From: Metamycoplasma subdolum
Lineage (GTDB): Bacteria > Bacillota_I > Bacilli_A > Mycoplasmatales > Metamycoplasmataceae
DNA: 64,000 nt
Assembly: GCF_033546815.1 (NCBI RefSeq)
Contig: NZ_CP137846.1
Span: 124,001 to 188,000 of the forward strand
Direction of reading: 5' to 3'
The position numbers were made by a program, and so were the translations under genes. Below the pieces are notes generated by a model. The model saw only the letters and a program-made list of their open reading frames with translations, ran no database searches and had not been told where the DNA came from. This document shows positions 24,328 to 35,384 of this stretch, piece by piece (the stretch's first letter is position 1; each line of letters starts with the position of its first letter).

Positions 24328-26994
24328 ATGGAAGAAAATAAAAAAGATTATAAAAACACCTTACTAATGCCACAAACTGATTTTCCAATGAAGGCTGATC
24401 TTGCAACTAAAGGCGAACAATATGTTGCATTTTGAGAGAAAAATAAAATATATAAGAAACTTTTAAAAAGAAATAAAAACAATAAACCATTCATTCTTCA
24501 CGATGGCCCTCCTTATGCAAATGGTTCAATTCACTGTGGTCATGCACTTAATAAAATTTTGAAAGATATTATTGTTCGTTTTAGAACCATGCAAGGTTAT
24601 TTTTCACCCTTTGAAGCAGGATGAGATACACATGGGCTTCCAATAGAACACAAGATGCTTTCTGAGGCTAAAAAGCAAGCCAAAGATTATTCAATTGTTG
24701 AACTTAGAAAAAACGCTGAAGACTATGCACTTAAGCAAATTGAGATTCAAAAAGAACAGTTTAAAAAGCTTTCACTTTTAACTGATTTTTCAAAAACTTA
24801 TATTACTCTTGACAAAAAAATGGAAGCAAAACAACTTAAACTTTTTTGAAAAATGGTGAAGGATAAACTTATCTATAAAGACTTGAAACCAATCTACTGA
24901 TCACCATCTTCACAATCAGCTTTAGCAGAAGCAGAAGTGGAATATGCTGACCATATTTCACCTTCAGTTATTGTTGCTTTTAAAGTTAAAAAAGGTAATG
25001 AAATTGTACATAAAAATGAATTTCTTTTAATATGAACAACTACGCCTTGAACACTTTTAGCAAACTCAGCTGTTGCAGTTAGTGAAAAATTTAAATACAA
25101 AAAAATTTCTGTTGAAGGAAGAAATTTTGTAATCGCAAGTGATCTTTTAGAATCTGTTAAAACTGCTGCTAAGTTTGAAAATGTTGAAATAATATCAGAA
25201 TTTTCTGGCAAAGATTTACTTAATTTAGAATATGAAAGCCCATTAAATAAAAATATTTGTCCAGTAGTTTTAGGACATCATGTTACATTAGAAGCGGGAA
25301 CTGGGCTTGTTCATATTGCTCCACTTTTTGGTGAAGACGACTTTATTATTGGCAATAAATATAACCTTAAAAAAATAATGCACGTTGAAGATGATGGAAA
25401 TTTAAATGAAAATGGACTTCAATTTAAAGGAATGTTTTATGACGATGCTAATCCATTAATCACAAAATTATTACTAGAAGAAAACCTTTTACTTTCATTT
25501 AGCAAAATCAAACACCAATATCCTCACGACTGAAGAACACATAAACCTATAATGTATCGTGCAACCCCTCAATGATTTGTAAGTTTAACTTCAATTAAAA
25601 AAGATATTATAAAAGCACTTAAGAAAGTTAAAACCTATAACGATTGATCTAAAAAAAGATTAAGTTTAATGCTTGAAAATAGAAACACTTGATGTATTTC
25701 AAGACAAAGAAGCTGAGGTGTTCCGATTACTATCTTTTATGATGAAAATAAAAAACCAGTAATTGAAAATGAAATTTTTAAGTATGTAATCAAATTAGTT
25801 GAAAAAGAAGGTACTAATGTTTGATACGAAAAAGATTCCGATTCACTTTTACCTGAAAAATTTAGAGGCTTAAACTACACTAAAGAAAACGATATTATGG
25901 ATGTTTGATTTGATTCTGGTTCAACATCAATTAGTGTAACTCCTTCTGGAATTAAAGCCCCTTTTGATCTTTATTTAGAAGGAAGTGATCAATACCGCGG
26001 ATGATTTAACTCATCATTGATAAACTCAGTAGTTTGACGGGGAGAAAGTCCTTTTAAAGCCTTACTTTCACATGGATTTGTACTTGATGGCAAAGGACAA
26101 AAAATGTCAAAATCTAAAGGCAATGTTGTTGACCCACTTGAAGTTGTCAAGAAATATGGAAGTGATATTTTAAGACTATGAGCTGCTAATAGCGAGTATA
26201 CGAATGACGTAACAATTGATGAAAAAATATTGCAACAAAATGTTGAAATTTATAGAAAGATTAGAAACACTATTAAATTTATGTTAGGTGGTATTAGTGA
26301 CTTTAAATTTAAGGTTCAAAAATTGGACTCAATTCACGCCTTAATTTATGAAAGACTAATGAACCTTGAAACTAACATTTTAAGTTACTATGAACAATAT
26401 AAATTTATCAATGTAATTAAGGATATAAATAACTTTATTATTGACTTGAGTAGTTACTATATTTCTATTACAAAAGACATTCTTTATTTGAATAAAAAAG
26501 ATGATTGCGAAAGAAGACAAGTTCAATATATTTTCTATCAAACAATTTTAGTTTTACTTAAAGCACTTGCTCCGATTTTACCGACAACAACTGAAGAAAT
26601 TTATAAGTATTTCAATGTTGAAAATAAAGAAATCTCAGTGCACTTTTTACCATTTGTTAAAAATCGGAAATTAACCTTTATTGAAGAAGAAAAATGAAAA
26701 TCATTCTTTGCTTTAAAAGACGAAATTTACAAGGCAATTGAAGAACAAATTAAAGCCCAAACTATCAAACGTTCAAATGAATGTTTTGTTACAGTAAAAA
26801 CAGATGATAAATTCATTAAATCTTTACCTTTAGAAAAACTTTTAATGGTAGCAAAAGTAACGTTTGGAAATGAGTTAAAAGTTGAGAAAAAAGACTCATT
26901 TAAATGTTTAAGATGTTGAAATCATTTTGAAGAAAAAGACTTCAATAAAGATGATGAAATTTGTATGCGTTGCAAGGAGGTAATCAATGTCTAA
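24328..26994 (+). CDS. ileS: Isoleucyl-tRNA synthetase
   Basis: 888 residues; many TGA read as Trp split it in the standard code. Class I synthetase: HIGH motif as HCGH at 69-72 ([16 protein letters not shown]), the CP1 editing domain with [23 protein letters not shown] at 592-599, and a C-terminal zinc ribbon C-L-R-C ... C-M-R-C. Charges tRNA-Ile. AAGG ribosome site; the last 8 bases overlap lspA. The 24137-24327 stretch upstream is almost pure A/T with no T-box visible. Confidence 0.98.
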
Positions 26995-27652
26995 AGAAAA
27001 GATTTTTTCAAAGGCTTGATGAAAGCAATATAGGTGACAAACTATCCTTATAAATTTAGGTATTTTCTTTGCATTTTTTGTGACATGTCTACTTATAGAT
27101 TTACTTACAAAACATTATCTTTTTAGATGAAATGATGAAAAGACTGATGGCGATTTAGTTGTAACTTATAGAGGATTTATTTTTGGCGTTCGTTCGCTTT
27201 TACATAGAGGTTCAACGCTTGAACTTAACCTAGGAATTCCCGCACTTCATGCAATAACAATTATTATAGTTTTGGGTGCAATTTTAACCTCAATATTAAT
27301 TAGAGATAAAATGTATCGTTGAATCATTCCTGGCCTTGCTTTAATTGCTGCAGGATCACTTGGAAACATGATTGATAGAGCGGCTTTCGGGGGAGTAAGA
27401 GATATTGTTTTTATTCCTTGAGCTGACCGTGGAACATTTAATTTTGCTGATGTTGATATTATCTTTGGAGTAATTTATATTGTTATTTCAATCATTGTAA
27501 TGGTAATTGTTGCAAGTGTTAGAGATAAGAAAAGAGCAGCACAAGAAGAAATTGATGATGAATATTCTGAAAGTGTTGCTATTAAAAGCAAAAGTGAAGA
27601 ACAAAACAATAACAATTCAGATATAGTAGTTGATCCAACAAGAAAAGAATAA
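26987..27652 (+). CDS. lspA: Lipoprotein signal peptidase (signal peptidase II)
   Basis: 221 residues. Cleaves prolipoproteins before the lipidated Cys; the substrates in this window include the products at 475, 16084, 40209 and 47381. Catalytic aspartates are visible: NMIDR (Asp130) and FNFADV (Asp155). Four membrane helices, then a hydrophilic tail of about 45 residues (Glu/Asn/Ser-rich) longer than usual. A GGAGG in the end of ileS drives translation; 8-base overlap gives coupling. Confidence 0.95.
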
Positions 27653-27655
27653 AAA

Positions 27656-27687
27656 TAAAATTAGCCTGAATAAATGGCTAATTTTTA
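27656..27687. terminator. Bidirectional terminator between lspA and rpsT
   Basis: AAATTAGCC / GGCTAATTT stem with T-run, flanked by A-run; serves the convergent genes lspA and rpsT. Confidence 0.8.
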
Positions 27688-27709
27688 TTTAATTTGATTT
27701 AAGAAATAA

Positions 27710-27970
27710 TTATTTATTTTTAGCAATAAATGCATCTAAACGGCTAGCTTTTCTTGCTCCGTTATTTAAATGTAAAACACCTTTTGAAACAGCTTTATCA
27801 ATTTCGTGGTGAGCATTTGCAACAAAATCTGCAGTTTTAGGATCTTTGTTTTCTGCTGCTTTTTTTGCTTTTTTAATCGCAGTTTTTACTGAAGATTTGA
27901 TTGCTGAATTACGTGCATTAGCTTTTTGATTAGATAATATTGCTTTTTGTTTTGATTTGATATTTGCCAC
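27710..27970 (-). CDS. rpsT: Ribosomal protein S20
   Basis: 86 residues, Lys/Ala-rich, all-helical: MANIKSKQKAILSNQKANARN start and HLNNGARKASRLDAFI end, both S20 hallmarks. Binds 16S rRNA in the small subunit. Single gene with a GGAG site. Confidence 0.97.
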   Translation of the reverse strand: MANIKSKQKAILSNQKANARNSAIKSSVKTAIKKAKKAAENKDPKTADFVANAHHEIDKAVSKGVLHLNNGARKASRLDAFIAKNK

Positions 27971-28103
27971 ATTTTCTCCTTTATTGCTTATAAATAATTA
28001 GCATTTCTATTTTATAGCAAAAACTTTGTTTTTAATTATTTTTCTTAAATTATTTATTTTACAAAAGACTTAAAATAGATTTTTAACTTGTTAAAATTAA
28101 ATT

Positions 28104-28802
28104 ATGCCTTTGTTTGACAAAATAATTATTCGAAAAATTAATGGAAAAGATTACTTTGTGAAAGTAATTTTTACTAATAACATTAATACTTACTTCAAAA
28201 TTCAAGACAACATTTTTGAACTTAGAGTGAGAAAAGATCTCTTTGAAACCAAGCAAGTTTTAGATTTTTTAGACTCATCAATTCTGTTAAGCTTAAATAA
28301 GATTGAAAAACCAAAACTTGACATCATTGAAGAAGAAAGATATTTTTATTATTTTGGCAAAAAAATTAACTATATTTTTGAAAAAGAACAAAGACAAATT
28401 TATTTCAAAATTGATGAAAAAATAGTTAGATTAAATTGCATTAATGAAGATAAAATCAAAGGAACAATTTGAAATTTTTTACTACCTAAACTTGAAAAAA
28501 TTTTAACTGATTTAGTTTGAAAATATAATGAAAAAATGGAAATACATCTTAAAGAAATTAAGATAAAAATCAATATTAAAAAAGTGGCTTGAGGAACTAA
28601 TTTTATAAAGAAAAAATTAATTACTTTTGCAAGGAGTTTAGCCTTCTTTAGCCCTGAAATCATAAACTACGTAGTAGTTCATGAAATGTGTCATTTCTTT
28701 CATCCCAATCATTCTAAAAAATTTTGAGAAATGGTTCAAAGATTTTGTCCAAATTACAAAGAGTTGAAAAACAATTTAAATAACAATAAATTTTCTCTAT
28801 AA
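28104..28802 (+). CDS. YgjP/DUF45-type metallopeptidase
   Basis: 232 residues, three TGA as Trp. C-terminal zinc motif H193-E-M-C-H197 with a following HPNHSKKFWEMV, the pattern of the YgjP-like (DUF45, M48-related) family: ...VVHEMCH....H...FW. The N-terminal two-thirds is lysine-rich and beta-like. Substrate unknown. No Shine-Dalgarno: the ATG follows TAAAATTAAATT, which may be a -10 box of a leaderless transcript. Confidence 0.85.
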
Positions 28803-28835
28803 TTAAAATGAAATAAAAAAATAAGGACATCAAAT

Positions 28836-29474
28836 ATGAATCAAGAATACATTAAATGAATCGGGATTGGTATTGCAGGTTTTGTTGCTTTATTAATCAT
28901 GATTATTGTAATAGTTGTTTTAGCTAAAAAATCAAAGAAAAGAAGACTTGCTGAACAAGCACGCAAAAATAGTGAATTTGTTCAAGTTTTAACTGATTTT
29001 GGTAAATACAATGAAGCAATTTACTTGCCAAAACAAACTTTAAAATTTGAAGAAGGTCAAATTCACGACATTGCACCCTTACTACTTTCAAAAAATGGAA
29101 TTTTCGTTCTTTATCATTTAGTTTCAGATGCAAAAATTGAAGGTAACTGTTTAGAACGCGAATGAGTTAAAAAAGAAGGAAATAAGAAGAAAATTTTCCC
29201 AAGTCCAATTATGAAAATTGATGAAAACATTAAGCTTTTCTCAAAATACCTTCCAGCAGGAATTCCAATCTACAGTTTATTGGTAATAGTTGGCGACAAT
29301 AAAGAAGCTTTAGATATTTATAATGTACCAGGTTACTTGGTAGTAACGCCATTAAACGAACTTATGTCAAACTTAATGGCTATTAAAGAACAAGCTCCTG
29401 TAAAACTAACAAGACAAAACTTAATAGAACTAAACGAGATGTTTAGAAACATGTCAGTTCAAGCCAAAAAATAA
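28836..29474 (+). CDS. Membrane-anchored protein, possibly NERD-like
   Basis: 212 residues. One N-terminal transmembrane helix (about 8-31) followed by KKSKKRR, so the bulk should be cytoplasmic. The soluble part contains an order of elements seen in NERD (nuclease-related) domains: a hydrophobic strand LSKNGIFVLYHLVS, a Trp after a short loop (EREWVKK), then PSPIMKIDENIKLFSKYL, and a hydrophobic strand LLVIVGDN. The key acidic residues of NERD are not certain, so this is only a suggestion. AAGGA site; follows the metallopeptidase by 33 bases. Confidence 0.6.
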
Positions 29475-29476
29475 TA

Positions 29477-29524
29477 AAAAACCACGACTAGTAATTATTC
29501 TTAATTCGGTCGTGGTTTATTTTA
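29477..29524. terminator. Bidirectional terminator
   Basis: Long stem AAACCACGAC / GTCGTGGTTT with A- and T-rich flanks between convergent genes 28836-29474 and 29488-29979. The left arm contains the minus-strand stop codon. Confidence 0.75.
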
Positions 29525-29979
29525 TTTTTTCTTATATAAGCATCTTCTATCTTTTTCAAATCAAGATTCACTATTTTAGTAAGTCCTAAGAATGCACCAA
29601 AGGCTTTTAAAATTGAATCTTCATTTTTATTATCTAAAAGTTGGACAAAAAGTTTATACACTTCAGCAAGTTGTAATGAAAAATCATTATTAAAAATTAA
29701 GATTTCTATTTCATTCTTTACGTTATTTTTGGTTGCAATTGAGCTGATGAAATGAAGCACATCGGCACATTCTTCATAAACCTTGTCATAGCTAAGTGCT
29801 TTTTGCTTTTTTCAATATTTAAAAAGTTTTACTTCATTAGCAAATTCACCAAGTTCAACTAAGAGAGCAATAATTCTTTTAACATCTATGTTTTCATCAC
29901 CAATGCTTTTCACTTTATCATTCAAGGATTCATCAAGTTCGCGTTGCAATTCAAATATCTTTTCTAATTTAATTTTCAT
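29488..29979 (-). CDS. Dimeric all-alpha dUTPase-like NTP pyrophosphohydrolase
   Basis: 163 residues; TGA as Trp. All-alpha NTP-PPase (dUTPase/MazG-like) motif: ELGEFANE around 42-49 and YEECADVLHF around 68-77, with FKYWK between, matching E-x2-E-x3-E and E-x2-D metal-binding residues of dimeric dUTPases. It would clear dUTP and give dUMP, consistent with pyrimidine salvage with tdk. The exact nucleotide is inferred. Confidence 0.75.
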
Positions 29980-30060
29980 AGTTAGAATTATAGTAAATAA
30001 AAAAGTTTGTTTTTCTTTTTAAGGTAAAAACTTACTTTTGAATTATAATAATTTTGCTTT

Positions 30061-30144
30061 GCTCCAGTGGCGGAATGGTAGACGCAATTGACTCAAAATC
30101 AATCGGTGAAAGCCATGCTGGTTCGAGTCCAGTCTGGAGCACCA
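30061..30144 (+). tRNA. tRNA-Leu (anticodon CAA)
   Basis: 84 nt, encoded CCA, acceptor GCTCCAG / CTGGAGC, long variable arm typical for Leu, anticodon stem ATTGA/TCAAT with loop CTCAAAA. Reads TTG. Confidence 0.95.
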
Positions 30145-30156
30145 TATCCAAATACA

Positions 30157-30193
30157 TGTCGTTTCATTAAAAAAAATGAAGCGGCTTTTTTAT
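30157..30193 (+). terminator. tRNA-Leu terminator
   Basis: Stem GTCGTTTCATT / AATGAAGCGGC (two G-T pairs) and a run of T's. Confidence 0.75.
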
Positions 30194-30351
30194 TTTTCAA
30201 GTACAAGAAACTAACTAATTTTATTGGATACTTTATTGTATACTTTTTTTATAATATTTCAATTTTTGTATCAATATTGCTTAGCATTTTTTATACTATA
30301 ATTTTTTTAAATTTTATTTATAGTTTAAAATTTACATTATAAGGAGAGAAA

Positions 30352-31170
30352 GTGAAAACTAGAAAGAAAGAACTTGCCATTTTGAAAAAATTAAAAATGA
30401 ATTCTCTTTGATTTTGAGTTCTGATTATGGTTGCTTGTTTAATTGCCACTTCACTTTTGATTTATTTTGCTGTAATTAGTAAAAACATTTTTGCAACAAA
30501 AGTGCTTTCAATAGTAAATGATATTATTATTGCCGTTGTAGTCGGCGTTCTCACTGGAATTGTAATTACTGTTTTTTCATTTATATTCTTAAATATAATC
30601 AAAAAAGCTTGAATCAGAGATTTTTATTCATTTTATGCCTATATTCATAGTTTGAAACATCGTTCAAAATTAATAACTGTAAAAGACAGAAGATTTTTAG
30701 ATCGTTACTATGATAAAGTGAAATCTTGAACTAAAGAAGAATATATTCAAAAGCTTGCTGAGATTTTTAAATACACTGAAAATAGTATTGAATATAAAAA
30801 CTTAATTAATGAAGTTAATGAAGATTTTGCAAAACATGGATACTTAGATCCAAACATTGAAAAGACTAAAAAAGATGCTTATGTAAAAGCATTCATTTTT
30901 GATTTAATTTCACCATTGCTTGTAGTTAGTGCTTTAATCGTTTGTGCAGTTTTATACAATGATGGTAATCCTGATTCACTTTATGCCTTGACTAGATTAT
31001 TAGCAGTAGCAATAGTCGCTATAATTACTGTTAATGTGGCGATCTTTACTTATGAAATAGTACAAATCAAAAAAGTTCATAATATCAAAACCTATAACGA
31101 TTTCGTGATGCTTTCATTTAACAATTACGCATATGGAACTTTAAGTTCAATGATTGTTAAAAAACGTTAA
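30352..31170 (+). CDS. Hypothetical membrane protein
   Basis: 272 residues from GTG 30352, chosen because AAGGAGAG lies just upstream and no ATG precedes the first helix. Hydrophobic segments at about 20-45, 55-80, 183-203 and 212-237; the middle (85-180) is a charged loop with SFYAYIHSLKHRSKL. TGA as Trp. Not a family I recognise. Ends 75 bases before the 5S rRNA gene. Confidence 0.8.
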
Positions 31171-31233
31171 AAACTAGTTTTTAAAACTTTGATTAAAAAA
31201 ATATTTTTTTTGTGAAATTTAAAATTTCTAGTT

Positions 31234-31239
31234 TATAAT
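31234..31239 (+). promoter_or_regulatory. 5S rRNA -10 box
   Basis: TATAAT 5-6 bases before the 5S 5' end; the 5S gene therefore has its own promoter. Confidence 0.7.
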
Positions 31240-31244
31240 AGTTA

Positions 31245-31346
31245 AAGCAACCAGAGCGAAGGGGTTCCACCTGATACCATTCCGAACTCAGCAGTTAAGC
31301 CCTTCAGCGCCGACGATACCGTAGGGGAAAATAGGGCGTTGCTTTT
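31245..31346 (+). rRNA. rrf: 5S ribosomal RNA (unlinked)
   Basis: About 102-105 nt. Terminal helix AAGCAAC / GTTGCTT and the conserved loop CCGAACTCAGCAGTTAAGCC. No 16S or 23S gene nearby, as often seen in mycoplasmas. The last helix followed by T6 acts as terminator. Ends may be off by a few bases. Confidence 0.93.
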
Positions 31347-31369
31347 TTATTTTTTGGGAGGTATTTTGC

Positions 31370-32203
31370 ATGTCTAAATCATTTTCTTTAATTATTAAAA
31401 ACGAAATAATTAGCAGAAAACTTAATCCAAAAGCAAGACATAGTTTACTTGCTGGAATTTTTCAAACATGCAAAATCCAAAATCAAAAAATTAAACTTAC
31501 TATTAATAATTTAGAAATTTTTACTTATTTAGAAAATGCCTTAAACAAAGAAAATATTCCATACTCTAAGCCTAGAAAAAACTCTTTTTTAATTGACGTT
31601 AGTACATTTGATTTTGAAAACATTATTAAACAAACTGATTTTTATAGCGGAATTTTTATAATTGCAGGTTCAATCAGTGATGCAAAATCAACTTCATATC
31701 ACTTAGAAATAAGATTTCAGGAAGAAAACAAAGCTTATGAAGTACAAGAATCTCTTTCAAAGTATGACTTTGATTTTCATCTATTAAAAAGAAATTCGCA
31801 ATTTATTCTTTACTTAAAGAAAATTGAAAATATCTGCGATTTTTTAAAAGCAATAGGTGCTTTCCAAGCATATATGGATTTTGAAGAAATTAAAATAGAA
31901 CGTGATATTAATAATTCATCTCAAAGACTTGCAAATTTTGACTTTTATAATCAAGAAAGAATTGCAACTGCAAATGCTAAATTCCTTGAAAATCTTAAAT
32001 ATATAAGAGAACATAAACTTTTAAATCATTTTCATGAATATGAAGTTGACTTTTTTAGACTCAAAGAAGAAAATCTTGATCTTTCATTACATGATTTAAG
32101 TTTAAAAATGAAAGAAATTGGGGAAATAAAAGCAAAAACTACCCTTGCTCATTATTTAGTTAAACTAAGAAATGTAGTTAAAAAACATAAGAAAAACTCT
32201 TAA
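31370..32203 (+). CDS. whiA: WhiA-type DNA-binding protein
   Basis: 277 residues. WhiA has a degenerate LAGLIDADG domain followed by a helix-turn-helix; here YSGIFIIAGSISDAKSTSYHLEI is the LAGLIDADG-like segment (about 92-114) and LSLHDLSLKMKEIGEIKAKTTLAHYL near 240-265 is the HTH ending (usual form L...G..LsP.lSKSgv.HRl). Conserved in Gram-positive-derived bacteria, linked to division and chromosome segregation. GGGAGG site before ATG. Confidence 0.93.
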   Translation: MSKSFSLIIKNEIISRKLNPKARHSLLAGIFQTCKIQNQKIKLTINNLEIFTYLENALNKENIPYSKPRKNSFLIDVSTFDFENIIKQTDFYSGIFIIAGSISDAKSTSYHLEIRFQEENKAYEVQESLSKYDFDFHLLKRNSQFILYLKKIENICDFLKAIGAFQAYMDFEEIKIERDINNSSQRLANFDFYNQERIATANAKFLENLKYIREHKLLNHFHEYEVDFFRLKEENLDLSLHDLSLKMKEIGEIKAKTTLAHYLVKLRNVVKKHKKNS

Positions 32204-32321
32204 ATGTAAAATAAATATTTAATCTTTAACTTGTTTAAAAACTAATTTAGTTTCAAACTTTGAAGATTTTTTAATGTCAAAAATCAATTAAACTAAAAAT
32301 TTTAATAATTTTTATTTACTT

Positions 32322-32327
32322 TATAAT
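32322..32327 (+). promoter_or_regulatory. ackA -10 box, near-leaderless
   Basis: TATAAT ending 9 bases before the ackA ATG, with no ribosome binding site, so a leader of about 2-3 nt is expected. Confidence 0.6.
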
Positions 32328-32336
32328 TAGTTTATT

Positions 32337-33533
32337 ATGCACAAAGAAAGTAAAAAAATATTAATAATTAATGCAGGATCAAGTTCAATAAAATGATCTT
32401 TATTTGATGATAAGTTTTCAGTAGAAGCAAATGGAATTTGTGAAAAAATCAAACTACCTGAAGGAATTGTTACTTTAAAATTTAATGGCAAAGTCTATGA
32501 AGACAAACTTAAACTTTCAGACTTTTTTGCTGCGACAAAAAAGATGGTAGAGCAATGAAAAGAACACAATGTAATTAAAAACTTTGATGAAATTTCACAT
32601 GTCGCTTATCGTATTGTTAACGGTGGACCGAAGCTTAGAGAAACCGTTGAAGTAACAGACAAAACCATTAAATATCTTCAAGAAGCAATTGATCTTGCTC
32701 CAGTACACAACCCTGGTGCCTTAGAAGCAATTGAAGCATTTGAAAGCTTATTTTCAAAAGCAAAACACACACTTCATTTTGACACATCATTTCACGCCAC
32801 TTTACCTAAGTTGGCATATACTTATCCTTTGAATGCAAAACTTTGTGAAGAACTTAATTTAAGAAAATATGGATTTCATGGCTTAAATTATCAATATGTA
32901 ACTCAAAGAATGCAAGAAATTTTAGGTAAAAAATCAGTTAATTTAGTAATTTTACATATTGGAAACGGTGCAAGTTTATGCGCTGTTCAAAATTCAAAAT
33001 CTATTGAAACTTCAATGGGATTTACTCCATTAACTGGAATTATGATGGGAACAAGAACAGGCGATTTTGATCCATCTTTAATTCCTTATATTATGAAGCA
33101 CAAAAACTTAACTATCGATGAAGTTATGGATATTGTAAATAAAAAATCAGGACTTTACGGCGTTTCAAAATTAACATCTGATTTTAGAGAACTTAATATA
33201 AAAATTAGCGAAGACAATGAAGATGCCAAGTTTGCGTTTGAACTTTACTGCACAAAAATTAGTGAATACTTAATTAATTATTTAAATAAAATTGAAGGAA
33301 AAATTGATGCTTTAGTTTTTACCGCTGGAGTTGGTGAAAACCAAGAAAATTTAAGAACCAAAGTAATTGAAAAAATTAAATTAATTAATTTAAAAATTGA
33401 TGAAGAAAAAAATCAAAACGCACCTCGTGGAAAAGAAACTTTAATTTCTTCAAAAGATAGCTTAATTCCAATTTATATTATTCCTGCAAATGAAGAACTA
33501 TTAATTGCAAAGGAAGCAAATAAATTTAAGTAA
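32337..33533 (+). CDS. ackA: Acetate kinase
   Basis: 398 residues; ASKHA fold. N-terminal ILIINAGSSSIKW (phosphate-1 loop), VAYRIVNGG (usual HRVVHGG), FDTSFHATLP, HIGNGASLCAV, MMGTRTGDFDP and FTAGVGENQ are all present. Converts acetyl phosphate and ADP to acetate and ATP, a main substrate-level step for fermenting mycoplasmas. No pta in the window. The His usually in HRVVHGG is Tyr/Asn here (AYRIVNGG). Confidence 0.97.
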
Positions 33534-33566
33534 ATTTAATATTTTATAAAAATAAGAAAGGGCAAA

Positions 33567-35384
33567 ATGATAAAAATATTTAAACTACTAAGACCAAAAT
33601 TTAAATGATTATCAGCTTTAACTTGTATGTTAACTGTTATAAGTGTTATTGCATTTTTAACAGTGCCTGTTTTGATTGGTGAAATTACTAAAATAGCATA
33701 TCAAATTTCAGCTACGGGTAATCCAAGTCAACTAGTTGATATCAATATTTTTAAAATTTGGACAGTAAAAAGCATAAATGCTAAAACAGCAATTGGCATT
33801 GTCTCAGCAGCTTTTGTTGGGGTAATGTTCGTTGCGACTAGTTCATCCCTTTCTGCTTCATATCTTGCAAACTATTTATCAGCAGTCGGTTCAAGAGATA
33901 TAAGACTTTATCTTTGAAGGCATTTAGGAGCCTTGTCACAAAAAGATATTGAAGATTTTTCACATGCTAAAATAATGACTCGTTTTACCATTGACATTCA
34001 AAGAATTCAATTTGCAATAATGTCATTTTTAAGAACGATGTTAATTGGCCCAATTAATTTGGTTATTGGTCTAGTTTTTGCACTAATTACCGATCTTCAT
34101 CTTTCAATAATTTTTGCCGTTTTAATTCCTTTAATTCTAATTTTTATGGGAATATTTTCACGCATCCTCATTCCTGCATTTATTCAAGAACAAAAAGCTC
34201 AAGATGATATTAATATTCAAAGTCAAGAGAATATTTTAGGGGCTAAAGTTATTAAATCTTATAACCTTGAAAAAAATCAACATGCAAAGTTTTACAAAGA
34301 AAGTTTAAACATTGCAAAACTAAATCAAAAAGAATGATTTGGTTTCAATGGTCTTTTTTCAATAATTATGTTAATTGCAAACATTGCAACTTTATTTGTT
34401 GTAGCGATTGTAGGAGCTACTTCGAGAAATGTTGGAAGTGCACTTTTAATTTCAAATAAAATAAAAAACGTAAATATTTTTGTTAATTATGTCATGGTTG
34501 TAACACACGGAATGATCATGACAGCATTTGTATTATTTAATATTTATAGAGGGCGTGTTTCTTCTAAAAGAATTTATGAAATTTTAGATAGAAAACCTGA
34601 TATTGAATTCATTAGCTCAGATAAAAAAGTAACTTCAGGCAAGATTGAATTTAAAAATGTAACTTTTAAATATTTTGAACATGCTGAAAAAAACATTATT
34701 GAAAATATTAACTTTTCAGTTAACCCTGGGGAAGTATTTGGAATTATTGGTCCAACTGGTTCTGGTAAATCAACCATAGCTAAACTTATGAGCTTAGATT
34801 TCAAAACTCATGATGGTCAAGTTTTAATTGATGATCACGACATTTTACAAATTGATACTACTTCATTAAGATCAAATATAAGCCATATTTATCAAAAGCC
34901 AGTAATTTTAAGTGGAACGGTCAAATCTAATTTACTTTTTGCTAAAAACGATGCAAATTTTGATGATATTGAAAAGGCTTGCAAAATTGCTTGTGCTTGA
35001 GAATATATTAATAAATTTAATGATAAATTTGATCATAAAATTGAACCAAAAGGTGCTAACTTATCTGGCGGTCAAAAACAACGTTTATCAATTGCTCAAG
35101 GTGTAATTAGACGTCCAAAAATATTAATTTTAGATGACTCAACAAGTGCACTTGATACTAAAACTGAAAGTCAAGTTTTACATCAAATTAAGGAAGAATT
35201 TTCAAAGCAAAAAATCACCACAATTATCATTACTCAAAAAATTAGTTCAATCTTAAATGCAGATAAGATTGCCGTTTTACATCACGGAATTATTGAAGAT
35301 ATTGGAACGCATGAAGAACTTATGCGTAAAAACAAACTTTATCAAGAAATAGCATTAACGCAACTAGGAGGTGAAAATGAGTAA
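33567..35384 (+). CDS. ABC exporter half-transporter (first of pair)
   Basis: 605 residues, MdlA-like: about six membrane helices in 1-330, then an ATPase domain with Walker A GPTGSGKST (about 395), signature LSGGQKQR, Walker B ILILDDSTSALD and H-loop replaced by Gln (IIITQKIS, normally H). Walker B ends in Asp-Asp (DD for DE), so the catalytic Glu is missing; with the H-loop change its own ATP site looks degenerate. The neighbour at 35377 supplies a canonical one, the pattern of heterodimeric exporters such as TM287/288. AAAGGG site; overlaps the next gene by 8 bases. Confidence 0.92.

Noticed and set aside
30088-30342. 84-codon ORF over tRNA-Leu(CAA)
   Set aside because: Begins inside the tRNA gene and crosses its terminator; not plausible as a coding gene.
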